Origin: Xanthomonas pisi DSM 18956 | Lineage (GTDB): Bacteria; Pseudomonadota; Gammaproteobacteria; Xanthomonadales; Xanthomonadaceae | NCBI RefSeq assembly: GCF_001010415.1 | Contig: NZ_JPLE01000043.1 | Span: 40,296-104,295, forward strand | Reading direction: 5' to 3' | DNA: 64,000 bases | Part shown: positions 9,623-18,390 of the stretch, piece after piece | How positions within the stretch are numbered: position 1 is the first letter of the stretch | Layout: each line of letters begins with the position of its first letter | Position numbers and translations under genes: made by a program | Notes under the pieces: model-generated | Databases searched by the model: none | Told to the model about the DNA's origin: nothing | What the model saw: only the letters and a program-made list of their open reading frames with translations

Positions 9623-10564
9623 ATGAATCTGCGTGACTTGAAATATCTGGTAGCCCTGGCTGACCACAAGCATTTCGGCCGCGCCGCGACGGCGTGTTTT
9701 GTCAGTCAACCGACACTGTCCACCCAGATCAAGAAACTCGAGGACGAGCTGGGTGTGCCGCTGGTGGAACGCGCCCCGCGCAAGGTGATGTTGACCCCGG
9801 CCGGCCGCGAGGCCGCCATGCGCGCACGCGGCATCGTGGCCGAGGTGGAACAGATGAAGGAAGCCGCACGGCGCAGCCAGGACCCGGAAGCGGGCACGGT
9901 GCGGCTGGGCATCTTCCCCACCCTGGCGCCGTATCTGTTGCCGCATGTGGTGCCGCGCATCCGCGAGCGCTTCCCGCGCCTGGAGCTGCTGTTGATCGAA
10001 GAAAAAAGCGACCAGCTGATGCACCAGTTGCGCGAGGGACGCCTGGATGCGGCGCTGCTGGCGCTGCCGTTGCAGGACGATCAGTTGCATGCCGAATTCC
10101 TGTTCGAAGAACCCTTCGTGCTGGCGGTGCCGGAAGGCCATCCGTTGGCGCGCCACGACAGCATGACGCTGGACGATCTGTCCGAACAGCGCCTGTTGCT
10201 GCTGGAAGACGGCCACTGCCTGCGCGAACAGGCGCTGGATGTCTGCCATCTGGCGGGGGCGCTGGAGAAGTCGGAATTCCAGGCCACCAGCCTGGAAACC
10301 CTGCGTCAGATGGTGGCTGCCAATGTCGGCGTCACCCTGCTGCCGCTGCTGGCAGTCAAGCCGCCGGTTGCCCGCTCGGAAAACATCCGCCTGATCCGCT
10401 TCCGCGAAGACAAACAACCCAGCCGCCGCATTGCCATGGCATGGCGTCGCAGCTCGGCCATGACCGCCTTCCTGGAGCAGCTGTCGCAGTTGTTCAAGGA
10501 ATTGCCGGACAGCCTGTTCACGCTGGAGCAGCCTGTGACCGGTCCGAAGGCGGTTGCGGCTTAG
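9623..10564 (+). CDS. oxyR: Hydrogen-peroxide-inducible LysR-type regulator
   Basis: A 313-residue LysR-family protein. The N-terminal winged HTH reads FGRAATACFVSQPTLSTQIK. The two redox-sensing cysteines that form the activating disulfide are at Cys199 (EDGHCLRE) and Cys208 (LDVCHL), the same numbers as in E. coli OxyR. It is expected to activate ahpC through the site upstream of that gene. The stop codon runs directly into a six-unit GGATTCG repeat, and a T-tailed hairpin follows at 10665-10691. Confidence 0.96.
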   Translation: MNLRDLKYLVALADHKHFGRAATACFVSQPTLSTQIKKLEDELGVPLVERAPRKVMLTPAGREAAMRARGIVAEVEQMKEAARRSQDPEAGTVRLGIFPTLAPYLLPHVVPRIRERFPRLELLLIEEKSDQLMHQLREGRLDAALLALPLQDDQLHAEFLFEEPFVLAVPEGHPLARHDSMTLDDLSEQRLLLLEDGHCLREQALDVCHLAGALEKSEFQATSLETLRQMVAANVGVTLLPLLAVKPPVARSENIRLIRFREDKQPSRRIAMAWRRSSAMTAFLEQLSQLFKELPDSLFTLEQPVTGPKAVAA

Positions 10565-10605
10565 GATTCGGGATTCGGGATTCGGGATTCGGGATTCGGG
10601 ATTCG
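10564..10605 (+). repeat. Six tandem copies of GGATTCG
   Basis: Six perfect heptamer units (42 bases) begin on the last base of the oxyR stop codon and are followed by GTAAAGCG. A degenerate copy of the same array, also followed by TAAAAGCG, lies after rlmM at 25135-25162. Confidence 0.9.
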
Positions 10606-10664
10606 GTAAAGCGTTTCACGGCTGTGGTCGCTTTTGGCGACATGCGTAAACGACAAACAACGGC

Positions 10665-10691
10665 GGCGCGGAACCGGCGCCTTTTGTTTTT
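10665..10691 (+). terminator. Probable Rho-independent terminator after oxyR
   Basis: GGCGC (10665-10669) pairs with GCGCC (10677-10681) and is followed at once by TTTTGTTTTT. The stem is short but GC-only and the T run is good, so this probably ends the ahpF-oxyR transcript. Confidence 0.6.
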
Positions 10692-10972
10692 CTTCCGCTG
10701 CTGTCTTCCACCGCTGCAGATTCATCCGTGCAGCCGCTTCCATCTGGTGCTTGCATGCGCAGGCGTTCGATCCTGCCATCTGCGCCCTGGGCCTCTGTCG
10801 CAGCGCTCGCTTGATCGACACGCCAATCCTGGCGCCCTGCGACGTCGCATCGCCCTTCGCAAGTCAGTCTCACCGCTGCGCCAGGCGGCATGTATTGGGA
10901 TCGGACGACGGCGCCCTCATCTTGTCGATGCCGCTTGCCGTGTTGGCGAGCCGTATTCGTCAGGAGAGTGCC

Positions 10973-11413
10973 ATGACTTCGCAACATCACAGCGGCTTGC
11001 CGCCATCGATTCTTGTCTCCAGCCACGACCTCGCACGTCTTGAGGCCTTGCTCGATTCCCCCGCGTTCAACAAACATCCCGCCGCCACCGCGCTGAGCGA
11101 CGAACTGGGCCGCGCACGCGTGCTGCCGCCCGACCAGATTCCCGGCGATGTCGTCACCATGCACTCGCGCATCGAATGCGAAGACCAGCTGTACGGCGAA
11201 CGGCATACGCTCACCCTCGTGTACCCGCATGAGGCCGATGTCCAGCACAGCCGCATCTCGGTGCTGGCGCCGGTCGGCAGTGCGCTGCTTGGCCTGTCGG
11301 TCGGCCAGAGCATCGACTGGCGCACGCCCGACGGGCGCGACCTGCGCCTGCGCGTGACGGCCGTGCACGATCAACCCGCTGCCGCGGGCGACTTCCAGCG
11401 CGCGGCGCGCTAA
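10973..11413 (+). CDS. Rnk-like protein with GreA/GreB C-terminal domain
   Basis: A 146-residue protein. Its N-terminal part (SHDLARLEALLDSP to ALSDELGRARVL) resembles the helical region of Rnk, and the C-terminal half (HTLTLVYPHEAD, ISVLAPVGSALLGLSVGQSI) is the FKBP-like GreA/GreB C-terminal domain. Rnk-type proteins bind RNA polymerase and were named regulators of nucleoside diphosphate kinase. A good Shine-Dalgarno sequence (CAGGAGAG) precedes the ATG; the frame stays open upstream, but without family similarity. It follows oxyR after a repeat and a terminator, so it is probably a separate unit. Confidence 0.82.
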   Translation: MTSQHHSGLPPSILVSSHDLARLEALLDSPAFNKHPAATALSDELGRARVLPPDQIPGDVVTMHSRIECEDQLYGERHTLTLVYPHEADVQHSRISVLAPVGSALLGLSVGQSIDWRTPDGRDLRLRVTAVHDQPAAAGDFQRAAR

Positions 11414-11466
11414 CGTAGCGCGCTGCGTCCTATCCACGACCCGTTCCACGATTCGAGAGAACCCGC

Positions 11467-12435
11467 ATGACTGCATCCCCCTCCAAGCTTGCCCAACTGC
11501 GCGACCTGTCGGTCGTCGTTGCCGACACCGGCGATTACGACGCCATCAAGCGACTGAAGCCGGTCGACTGCACCACCAATCCCACCCTGGTCAAGAAGGC
11601 GCTGGACCTGCCGGTCTACGCCGATCTGATCGAACGCGAACTGGCCTGGGGCCGCGAGCACGGCGGCGACGATCGCACCGCCACCATCCACGAGGTCGCC
11701 GACCGCCTGACCATCGGCGTGGGCGTCAAGCTGGCCGAACTGGTGCCGGGCCGCGTCTCCACCGAAGTGGACGCCGACCTGGCCCACGACACGCAGGCCA
11801 CCATCGCCAAGGCGCGCAAGTTCATCGCGATGTACGCCGAGCGTGGCGTGTCCAAAGACAAGATCCTGATCAAGATTGCCGCGACCTGGGAAGGTATCGA
11901 AGCCGCCCGTCAGCTGCAGCGCGAAGGCATCGACTGCAACCTCACGCTGATCTTCAATCGCTCCCAGGCACTGGCCTGCGCGGAAGCCGGCGTGTTCCTG
12001 ATTTCCCCGTTCGTGGGCCGCATCCTGGATTACTACGTCGCCCAGGGCCAGACCCCGGCCAGCATCGACGAAGATCCGGGCGTGGTGTTCGTGCGCACCG
12101 TCTATAACGAATTCAAGCGGCGCGGCTCGTCCACCGTGGTGATGGGCGCCTCGTTCCGCTCTACCGCGCAGATCGAAGCGCTGGCTGGCTGCGACCGCCT
12201 GACCATCTCGCCGGACCTGCTGGAAAAGCTGGATGCCGAACACGGCGAGTTGCCGCGCAAGCTCTCGCCAGCCGACGCCGACAACGCGCAGATCACCCCG
12301 ATCAACAGCGACAGCTTCGCCACCGACCTGGCCGCCGACCCGATGGCCACCGAAAAGCTGGCCGGTGGGATCGAGACGTTTGCCAAGGATCTACAGGCCC
12401 TGCGCAAGACCATCGCCGACAAGCTCGCCGGCTGA
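11467..12435 (+). CDS. tal: Transaldolase
   Basis: A 322-residue class I aldolase of the pentose phosphate pathway that exchanges dihydroxyacetone units between sedoheptulose-7-phosphate and glyceraldehyde-3-phosphate. The signature [12 protein letters not shown] is at about 34-45 and the Schiff-base lysine is Lys136 in [12 protein letters not shown]. The late [17 protein letters not shown] motif is also typical of the TalB group. The start follows GAGAGAACCC. A strong hairpin terminator lies 17 bases after the stop. Confidence 0.96.
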   Translation: MTASPSKLAQLRDLSVVVADTGDYDAIKRLKPVDCTTNPTLVKKALDLPVYADLIERELAWGREHGGDDRTATIHEVADRLTIGVGVKLAELVPGRVSTEVDADLAHDTQATIAKARKFIAMYAERGVSKDKILIKIAATWEGIEAARQLQREGIDCNLTLIFNRSQALACAEAGVFLISPFVGRILDYYVAQGQTPASIDEDPGVVFVRTVYNEFKRRGSSTVVMGASFRSTAQIEALAGCDRLTISPDLLEKLDAEHGELPRKLSPADADNAQITPINSDSFATDLAADPMATEKLAGGIETFAKDLQALRKTIADKLAG

Positions 12436-12452
12436 TCGTCTTGACGTACAAG

Positions 12453-12495
12453 GACGACACCAGCGCCCGCAGCCAATGCTGCGGGCGTTGTCGTC
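12453..12495 (+). terminator. Hairpin terminator after transaldolase
   Basis: A 10-bp stem, CGCCCGCAGC (12464-12473) with GCTGCGGGCG (12478-12487), has a CAAT loop and is extended outside a bulge by GACGACA (12453-12459) with TGTCGTC (12489-12495). Only a weak T stretch follows. Confidence 0.65.
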
Positions 12496-12849
12496 TTCGG
12501 GGATGCAGCGAGGATCGCACCACAGCATTTACTCCTGCTCGCACACCACGGCCCGCGCATCCGATGCACTGCTTGCAGGTCGATACCGCTGCCCGGCGCG
12601 CTTCCCCGGCGCCGGTACACGCTGTCTATTGAGGTAACGCAGGTAACGCGACGGATCCGACCCACACAGCATGCCTCGCACAGGGTGGTCACCCTGCTAT
12701 CCCGCCTGTCTCGCCGGCAGCCTCCGTTCGGCTGGCCGGTGAACCCGGTCGCGATGCCGCCCGCTCCCCCTGCGCATCTGCACACCTTGCTTACAATCGC
12801 CGCGCGCGCACTGCCTAGAATCCGGATACCTCAACTGGCGTAACGGACA
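12496..12849. other. Gene-free stretch with a palindrome upstream of the DJ-1/PfpI gene
   Basis: No convincing coding frame. Two short features are readable: the direct repeat AGGTAACGC twice in tandem (12632-12649), and the perfect inverted repeat CAGGGTG-GT-CACCCTG (12681-12696), about 150 bases before the next gene. No clear -35/-10 pair was found. Confidence 0.5.
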
Positions 12850-13419
12850 ATGGCAAACATTGCAGTGGTGATGGTCGACGGCGTGGCCGATTGGGAAATC
12901 GGCGTGGTGCTGCCAGCGGCGCGCGAATGGTTTGGCGACCAGGTGGCCATTGCCAGCATCGATGGTCAGCCGGTGCAGTCCATCGGCGGTCTGCGCATCG
13001 CCCCGGAATTTGCGCTCTCGGACCTGGCGCCGCTGGATGCCGACCTGTGGATCCTGCCCGGCAGCGAGCGCTGGCAGGCGGGCGAGATTCCCGGCTTGAG
13101 CGGGCTGTTGGTGGAGCGCGTACAGCACCAGCGCCCGGTCGCGGCGATCTGCGGCGCCACCCTCGCGCTGGCGTATGCCGGCCTGCTCGACAACCGTGCC
13201 CATACCAGCAACGCGCTGGCGTTTTTGCAGGAACACGTGGTGCCGTATGCCGGCGCCGCGCAGTATCGCCACGAAAAAGTCGTCACCGCCGACAGTGTGA
13301 TTACCGCGCCAGGCACCAGCCCGGTCGGCTTTGCGCTGGCCTGCATGCGCCTGCTGCATCCCGAACGTACCGACACCCTCGCGCAGCTGCGCGGCATGTT
13401 TGCCGGCGAATTTGTCTGA
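12850..13419 (+). CDS. DJ-1/PfpI family protein (class I glutamine amidotransferase-like)
   Basis: A 189-residue protein. The nucleophile-elbow cysteine is Cys101 in VAAICGATLALAYAG, and a conserved acidic residue (Glu16, DWEIG) is where DJ-1 proteins bond to that cysteine. The family includes deglycases, proteases and chaperones; the exact activity cannot be read from sequence. It stands alone and converges on msrA. Confidence 0.85.
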   Translation: MANIAVVMVDGVADWEIGVVLPAAREWFGDQVAIASIDGQPVQSIGGLRIAPEFALSDLAPLDADLWILPGSERWQAGEIPGLSGLLVERVQHQRPVAAICGATLALAYAGLLDNRAHTSNALAFLQEHVVPYAGAAQYRHEKVVTADSVITAPGTSPVGFALACMRLLHPERTDTLAQLRGMFAGEFV

Positions 13420-13785
13420 TCCAACGGAGACAAGCACGCCTGGCGCACCGGCTGCGCTGACTGGATGCAGTGATTCGCCGCACCGATTCCTTGCACCGGT
13501 GGGCTGTCGTGATTGGCTATGGTGGTTGACTGTCGTGGTTGACCGCAATAACTGACCGCAATGATTCGCTACGCCGGTTCGTCTCTCAGCCAGACGCGGC
13601 GGCGGCGCGTCTGGCGCACGCCGCAAAAAAAGATGGCCACGTCGTCTCCGACGTAGCCATTCAAGTTGCCTGGCATGCACTCCCATGCGCTGCCTGATCG
13701 TGATAACGCTGCCGGTCACTCTTGGCCATCGGCGCGCTGCCACGATCACGTGGTTGGCAGCGTTTCAATCCGGCCCGCCTTTCCG
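13420..13785. other. Gene-free stretch between convergent genes
   Basis: No coding frame is supported. The stretch holds the msrA terminator at 13624-13660 and GC-rich spacer with short TGATTG/TGGTTG-like near-repeats at about 13505-13565. Confidence 0.5.
13624..13660 (-). terminator. Rho-independent terminator of msrA
   Basis: On the minus strand a 12-bp stem (13649-13660 with 13633-13644, one mismatch) and a 4-base loop are followed by a run of T residues (A run at 13625-13631 on the plus strand). It implies a 3' untranslated region of about 125 bases after msrA. Confidence 0.8.
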
Positions 13786-14436
13786 TCAGGCATCCAGCCC
13801 GATCGGGCAGCTCACTCCCGTGCCGCCAAGCCCGCAATAGCCATTGGGGTGCTTGGCGAGATACTGCTGGTGATCGTCTTCGGCGTAGTAGAACGTCGGC
13901 GCCGGGAAACGGATCTCCGTGGTGATTGCGCCATATCCAGCAGCCTCCAGTTGCTGCTGATAGGCATCGCGGCTGGCGCATGCCGCGTCGTATTGCGCCT
14001 GCGTCGTGCAATAGATCGCCGAGCGGTACTGCGTGCCGACATCGTTGCCCTGCTGCATGCCCTGGGTGGGGTCGTGGCTTTCCCAGAACGTGCGCAGCAA
14101 CTGTGCGAACGACACCGATGCTTCGTCGTACACCACCAACACCGCTTCGGTATGGCCGGTCTGTCCCGAACACACTTCGGAGTAGGTGGCATTGGGTGTC
14201 TCGCCCCCGGCATAACCCACTGCGGTGGTGTACACCCCCGGCACGTTCCAGAACTTGCGTTCCGCGCCCCAGAAGCAACCAAGCCCGAATTGCACCTGGG
14301 CCAGACCGGTGAATTCCCCGCGCAACGGATGACCGTTGATCAGGTGCGTGTTATGCAACGGCAGCGCTTGCTCGCGGCCAGGCAGTGCCTCGCCCGGACG
14401 TGGCATACGTTGTTTGAAGGCGCCGATTCCCAGCAT
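13786..14436 (-). CDS. msrA: Peptide methionine sulfoxide reductase A
   Basis: A 216-residue enzyme that reduces methionine-S-sulfoxide in damaged proteins. The catalytic motif [10 protein letters not shown] places the active Cys at residue 54; the recycling cysteines are Cys201 and Cys210 near the C terminus ([15 protein letters not shown]). The ATG giving [14 protein letters not shown] is preferred over one five codons earlier because it gives the family N terminus. An oxidative-stress gene, but 4 kb from ahpC/oxyR and on the other strand. It ends in a clear terminator. Confidence 0.95.
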   Translation of the reverse strand: MLGIGAFKQRMPRPGEALPGREQALPLHNTHLINGHPLRGEFTGLAQVQFGLGCFWGAERKFWNVPGVYTTAVGYAGGETPNATYSEVCSGQTGHTEAVLVVYDEASVSFAQLLRTFWESHDPTQGMQQGNDVGTQYRSAIYCTTQAQYDAACASRDAYQQQLEAAGYGAITTEIRFPAPTFYYAEDDHQQYLAKHPNGYCGLGGTGVSCPIGLDA

Positions 14437-14532
14437 GGTGCAACTCCGCAATCGTGAGGATTGCCTGCTGGATGGCGCCGGCCGCAGCAGCTTTCAAGCC
14501 TGCCCGGCCGGCACGCGCCGCCGATGCGGCGC

Positions 14533-15048
14533 TTACTTGGTCTTGGCGACCGCCGCACGGGTGTCCACTTCCGGCATCGCCGAGCTGTGGTGGTTGATGA
14601 TCAGCCACTTGCCGTCGCGCTTTTCGTACACGAAGGTGTAGCGCGCCTGCACATCGGACTTCTTGCCGTCCTTGTCGGTCAGCGTGAAGGTATACACGCC
14701 CGCATCCACCGCGCTGTCGTCATCGAGCACGCGCACGGTGCGGTAATTGACCACGCCCCGCGGCTTTTTGGTCAGGAACATCTCGAAGTACTTTTCGATC
14801 TGCTCGCGCGAGGCACGCACTTCGTTGGACACGGTCGGCAGCAGCACGCCGTCCGGCGCATACAGATCGGCCACCTTGTGCGGGTTGCCCGTCGCCAGCG
14901 CGGCGTTCCAGGTGTCGAACAGCGCGGCGACTTCACGCTCTTCGCCGCCAGCCGGCAGCGTGGCCTTGTCGGCGTAGTGCATGACGCCGCCGGCCAGCGC
15001 CGGGGTGGCAGCCAGAGCCAGAACCAAAGAGGACAGAGTGCGACGCAT
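14533..15048 (-). CDS. Secreted SnoaL/CaMKII-AD-like protein
   Basis: A 171-residue protein with a clear signal peptide (MRRTLSSLVLALAATPALAG) and a cystatin-like alpha+beta barrel of the SnoaL / calcium-calmodulin kinase association type: VAALFDTWNAALATGNPHKV, LYAPDGVLLPTVS and a final strand WLIINHHSSAMP. Such periplasmic proteins are annotated as SgcJ/EcaC family; no catalytic activity is established. The ATG is supported by GGAGAT upstream; an earlier in-frame ATG lacks one. It is divergent from the LuxR regulator gene. Confidence 0.82.
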   Translation of the reverse strand: MRRTLSSLVLALAATPALAGGVMHYADKATLPAGGEEREVAALFDTWNAALATGNPHKVADLYAPDGVLLPTVSNEVRASREQIEKYFEMFLTKKPRGVVNYRTVRVLDDDSAVDAGVYTFTLTDKDGKKSDVQARYTFVYEKRDGKWLIINHHSSAMPEVDTRAAVAKTK

Positions 15049-15127
15049 GGGAAATCTCCGTTGGGTTGTGGTGGGGTGCCTCATCGGGCGAGCTCAGTAT
15101 CGAAATCAAGCAGCCCCAACAATTCTG

Positions 15128-15159
15128 CCGACTGGCATATACTCAAATATGCTGATCGG
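15128..15159. promoter_or_regulatory. Inverted repeat in the SnoaL / LuxR divergent region
   Basis: CCGACTGGCATAT (15128-15140) is followed after 6 bases by ATATGCTGATCGG (15147-15159), matching as an inverted repeat at 10 of 13 positions, with a perfect GCATAT / ATATGC core. It sits 14 bases upstream of the LuxR start and is AT-rich for this genome, so it is a candidate operator. Confidence 0.5.
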
Positions 15160-15173
15160 CCTAGAGCGAATTC

Positions 15174-15881
15174 ATGGAAACCCCTACCAATGCTGGCGAT
15201 TGGCGTCTGAGCTTGCGGCGCGAGGCCTCCGATAGCGCGCGCTGGCAGGCGTTATGGGAGGCGGCGGTAGCCCTGCGTCAGGCGCACACGCCCGAGCACG
15301 CCTGCGATGCGGTGCTTGGCCGCGTGCTGCTGTTGCTGGGCCTGGAACACGGCGCCGTGCTGGCGCAGCGCGGGCCGCGCGCGCAGGTGCTGGCCAGCCG
15401 CGGGCGCGCACTGCCGCCCGGTGCCAGTGCAGCCGGCGACGGCCACGAAGCGGCCTGGCTGATGCCGCCGCGCCCCAGCGACATGCGCGAAGCCAAGGTG
15501 CCCATCCATGCACTGGGCACGACCCACGGCATGCTCTGCGTGGCCTGGCACGACAACCGCCCCGCGCCCGGCAACGACGACGTGCAGGCGCTGCAGGCCT
15601 TCGCGCTGTTGTTGCCGGCGATGGTGGCCGAACCGGCCAAGCCGATCGCCACGCGTCGGCGCAAACCGATGCAGGACGACCGCCTCAGCGCGCTGAGCAA
15701 GCGCGAAAAACAGGTGCTGTCGCTGCTGCCGCGCGGACTCACCAACGCCACCCTGGCAGCTGAACTGGGGATTTCTCCCGGCACGGTGAAAGTGCATGTG
15801 GAGCGAATCCTGCAGAAACTTGAGGTAAAAGATCGCACCCAGGCCGCGGTGTACGCGGTCCAAGCCGGACTCGCGCTATGA
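15174..15881 (+). CDS. LuxR-family response regulator-like transcription factor
   Basis: A 235-residue protein. Residues of about 25-155 resemble a degenerate GAF-type sensor domain (CDAVLGRVLLLLGLEHGAVL, GTTHGMLCVAWHD). The C-terminal LuxR HTH is complete: LSALSKREKQVLSLLPRG, then ISPGTVKVHVERILQKLEVK. There is no phospho-acceptor receiver domain. Its TGA overlaps the ATG of the hybrid kinase by four bases, so the three genes 15174-18249 form one operon. It may be the output of that pathway, although it lacks a receiver. Confidence 0.88.
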   Translation: METPTNAGDWRLSLRREASDSARWQALWEAAVALRQAHTPEHACDAVLGRVLLLLGLEHGAVLAQRGPRAQVLASRGRALPPGASAAGDGHEAAWLMPPRPSDMREAKVPIHALGTTHGMLCVAWHDNRPAPGNDDVQALQAFALLLPAMVAEPAKPIATRRRKPMQDDRLSALSKREKQVLSLLPRGLTNATLAAELGISPGTVKVHVERILQKLEVKDRTQAAVYAVQAGLAL

Positions 15882-17788
15882 ATGCATTGGCGGTGCGTTG
15901 GAACGATTGGCCGATCACCCGCAAGAGTCTGGCGGTGGTGACCCTGCCGCTGCTGTTGCTGGCCGTGGCGCTGATGGCGATCTACAGCGTGGAGCGGCAG
16001 AACATCGCCGCCGAAAACGACGTGCGCCAGACGCTGGAAGTGTTGAGCGACCTGTACGAAGCGCATGCGCTGCTGGCCGAAACCGCGGCCGGCGTGCGCG
16101 GCTACCGACTGGTGCGCCGCGACGAATTCCTCACCCCTTACCGCGATGCCGAACCGCGGCTGCAACGCGTGGCCGACCGGCTGTCGCAACGCATCACCGA
16201 CCCGGTACAGGCGCAACGGTTTGCGCGCATCAAGCCGCTGTTTGCGGAAAAAATGCAGGGTTGGCGCCGCTTGCTGGCTCCGGATCTGAGCCGCGAGGAA
16301 GAGATCCGCCAGCTCTGGGACGGCAAGTACAAGCTCGACATCCTGCGTGCGGAACTGCGCGAATTGCGCAATTACGAAACCGCGCAATTGCAGGTGCGCA
16401 CCGCCAAGGCGCAGGGGCTGCGGCAGCGCAACCTGATCATCACCTTGAGTGCGGCCATGCTCGGCGGCCTGGGCGCGGTGTTCGCGGTGGCGTGGTTCGC
16501 CTCGGCCTTGTCCGGGCGGCTGCGTACCCTGGCGGCCAACGCCGACCGACTGGGCGAAGGCCTGCCGCTGGCACCGCAACCGCGCGCCGGCGATGAATTG
16601 GGCCAGGTCGGCCAGCGCCTGGCGCAGGCCAGCGAACTGCTGGCCGCGCGCGCGGCCGAAGCGCAGCTGGCACGGCGCGAGGCGGAAACCGCCAACCGCG
16701 CAAAAACCGAATTCCTCTCGCGCAGCAGCCATGAACTGCGCACGCCGCTCAATGCGATCCTGGGCTATGCGCAGGTACTGGAAATGGACCTGCCCGAGCC
16801 CGGCCCCCGCCGCCATCTGCAGCACATCCTGGGCGCCGGCCGGCACTTGCTGGGGCTGATCACCGAGCTGCTGGACATCGCGCGGATCGAGGCCGATCAA
16901 CTGGATCTGAGCCCGGAACCCATTGCGGTGCGCGCGGCCGTGCACGAGGCGCTGGGCTTGATCGCGCCGGATGCCGACAGGTACGGCATTGCGTTGCAAC
17001 CGGCCGCCATCGAAGGGCCATGGACGGTCCGCGCCGACGCGCAGCGGTTGCGTCAGGTGCTGCTGAATCTGCTGTCGAACGCGGTCAAGTTCAATCGCCC
17101 CGGAGGCCAGGTGCAGGTCACCGCACAGGCAGATGACGAACAGGTGCGTATCACCGTGGCCGACCAGGGCACGGGGCTGACGCCGACGCAGATCGAGCGT
17201 CTGTTCACACCGTTCGAGCGACTGGGCGCCGAGCGGTCGGCAGTGGAGGGTACCGGCCTGGGCCTGGCGTTGAGCAAGCGCCTGATCGAGGCGATGGGTG
17301 GGCAGATCGGCGTGGACAGCAGCCGCGATGGCGCACGCTTCTGGATCTCGCTGCCGCAGGGCGAGCCGCAGCGCAGCGAGCCGGCGCGCACCCTGCTGCC
17401 CCCCAGCACCAGCGGCAGCGGGGTGTGCCGGCTGCTGAGCATCGAAGACAACCCGTCCAACCAGGCGCTGATCCGCACCCTCACCGAGCGTCGCCCGCAG
17501 TGGCATTTGCTGGAAGCCGCCAGCCTGGCGCAGGCGCGCGAGCTGCTGCTGCAGGGCGTTCCGGATCTGATCCTGCTGGACCTGCATCTGAGCGATGGCA
17601 ACGGCGAAGAACTGCTGCGCGAGCTGCAGGCGCAGCCGGCCACGGCACAGGTGCCGGTGGTGGTGATCAGCGCCGATGCCACCACCGCCACCCTGGCGCG
17701 CGTCGGCAATCAAGGCGTGCGTGCGTATCTGACCAAACCGCTCGATGTAGCGGAATTCTTCACCGTGATCGACGGGCTGCTGGCATGA
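15878..17788 (+). CDS. Hybrid sensor histidine kinase / response regulator
   Basis: A 636-residue membrane kinase. Order: TM segment (about 17-37), a periplasmic helical domain of CHASE3 type (40-180, with AETAAGVRGYRLVRRDEFL), a second TM (about 187-210), a HAMP-like stretch, HisKA with phospho-His285 (SRSSHELRTPLNAIL), HATPase with N box (NLLSNAVKFNRPGG) and G box (GTGLGLALSKRLIEAMGG), and a C-terminal receiver with Asp568 (LILLDLHLSDG) and Lys620 (YLTKPLD). The signal is unknown. It overlaps the genes on both sides, so the triad is co-translated. Confidence 0.93.
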   Translation: MNALAVRWNDWPITRKSLAVVTLPLLLLAVALMAIYSVERQNIAAENDVRQTLEVLSDLYEAHALLAETAAGVRGYRLVRRDEFLTPYRDAEPRLQRVADRLSQRITDPVQAQRFARIKPLFAEKMQGWRRLLAPDLSREEEIRQLWDGKYKLDILRAELRELRNYETAQLQVRTAKAQGLRQRNLIITLSAAMLGGLGAVFAVAWFASALSGRLRTLAANADRLGEGLPLAPQPRAGDELGQVGQRLAQASELLAARAAEAQLARREAETANRAKTEFLSRSSHELRTPLNAILGYAQVLEMDLPEPGPRRHLQHILGAGRHLLGLITELLDIARIEADQLDLSPEPIAVRAAVHEALGLIAPDADRYGIALQPAAIEGPWTVRADAQRLRQVLLNLLSNAVKFNRPGGQVQVTAQADDEQVRITVADQGTGLTPTQIERLFTPFERLGAERSAVEGTGLGLALSKRLIEAMGGQIGVDSSRDGARFWISLPQGEPQRSEPARTLLPPSTSGSGVCRLLSIEDNPSNQALIRTLTERRPQWHLLEAASLAQARELLLQGVPDLILLDLHLSDGNGEELLRELQAQPATAQVPVVVISADATTATLARVGNQGVRAYLTKPLDVAEFFTVIDGLLA

Positions 17789-18249
17789 CACGCGACGAAA
17801 TCCTCGGCTCCCGCATTCTCATCGTCGACGACGAGCCGGCCAATGTACGGCTGCTCGAAGACCTGCTGCAGCGCGAAGGCTTCCAGCAGGTCATCGCCAC
17901 GACCGATCCGCAGCGGGTCATGGGGCTGGTGTCTGCGTTCGCGCCCGACCTGATCCTGCTGGACCTGAAGATGCCCGAGCTGGACGGCTATGCGCTGCTG
18001 GAACAGCTGGCGCGGCTGTCCGACCCGGGGCATTTCTTGCCGGTGATCGTGCTCACCGCCGACCCCAGCCGCAGTGCGCGTCACCGCGCATTGGGCCTGG
18101 GCGCCAAGGACTTCTTGACCAAGCCACTGGACACCTTCGAGGTCGCGCTGCGGGTCTGGAACGTGGCCGAAACCACGGTGCTGTTCAAACGCCTGCGCGC
18201 ACTGGCCGCGCCAGAGGCCGCGCCGCCAGGATGGCGTCAGCCGGAATGA
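17785..18249 (+). CDS. Single-domain response regulator
   Basis: A 154-residue receiver-only protein: acidic pair in ILIVDDEPANVRLL, phospho-Asp60 in DLILLDLKMPELDG, and the conserved lysine in FLTKPLDTFE. No output domain follows; the last 20 residues are a short Ala/Pro-rich tail. It overlaps the hybrid kinase by four bases and is likely its phospho-relay partner or sink. Confidence 0.92.
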   Translation: MTRDEILGSRILIVDDEPANVRLLEDLLQREGFQQVIATTDPQRVMGLVSAFAPDLILLDLKMPELDGYALLEQLARLSDPGHFLPVIVLTADPSRSARHRALGLGAKDFLTKPLDTFEVALRVWNVAETTVLFKRLRALAAPEAAPPGWRQPE

Positions 18250-18260
18250 TGCCTGCCCAT

Positions 18261-18379
18261 CGTGGGAGCGCAGCTGGGCGCGACCGGAGCTGTGCCGATA
18301 ACACCAGCGCACAAGCGCACCCGGGCGCGACATGGCGTTCATCGGCACAGCCTCGTCGCGCCCGGGTGCGCTCCTACGA
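18261..18379. repeat. REP-like inverted repeat element between convergent genes
   Basis: Three copies of one motif: 18261-18284 (CGTGGGAGCGCAGCTGGGCG and on), 18315-18331, and the reverse orientation at 18355-18379 (ending GTGCGCTCCTACGA). The last two form a perfect 17-bp stem with a 23-base loop. The sequence GTAGGAGCGCACCCGGGCGC is a typical intergenic palindromic repeat of Xanthomonadaceae and pseudomonads. It lies between the response regulator and the DUF2007 gene and may also help end transcription. Confidence 0.8.
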
Positions 18380-18390
18380 CGGGCGCTGCG

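Noticed and set aside
10564..10605. CRISPR-like array
   Set aside because: The units are 7 bases in direct tandem with no spacers, so it is a microsatellite-like repeat.
10634..10972. Upstream in-frame extension of the Rnk-like gene
   Set aside because: The extra 113 codons cross the oxyR terminator, lack family similarity, and the ATG at 10973 has a good ribosome binding site.
12441..12632. Short plus-strand frame after transaldolase
   Set aside because: It begins inside the terminator hairpin region and encodes a Cys/Arg-rich sequence with no family resemblance.
18315..18371. Classical Rho-independent terminator
   Set aside because: The stem is perfect but the loop is 23 bases, there is no T run, and the motif occurs three times, so a REP-like element explains it better.
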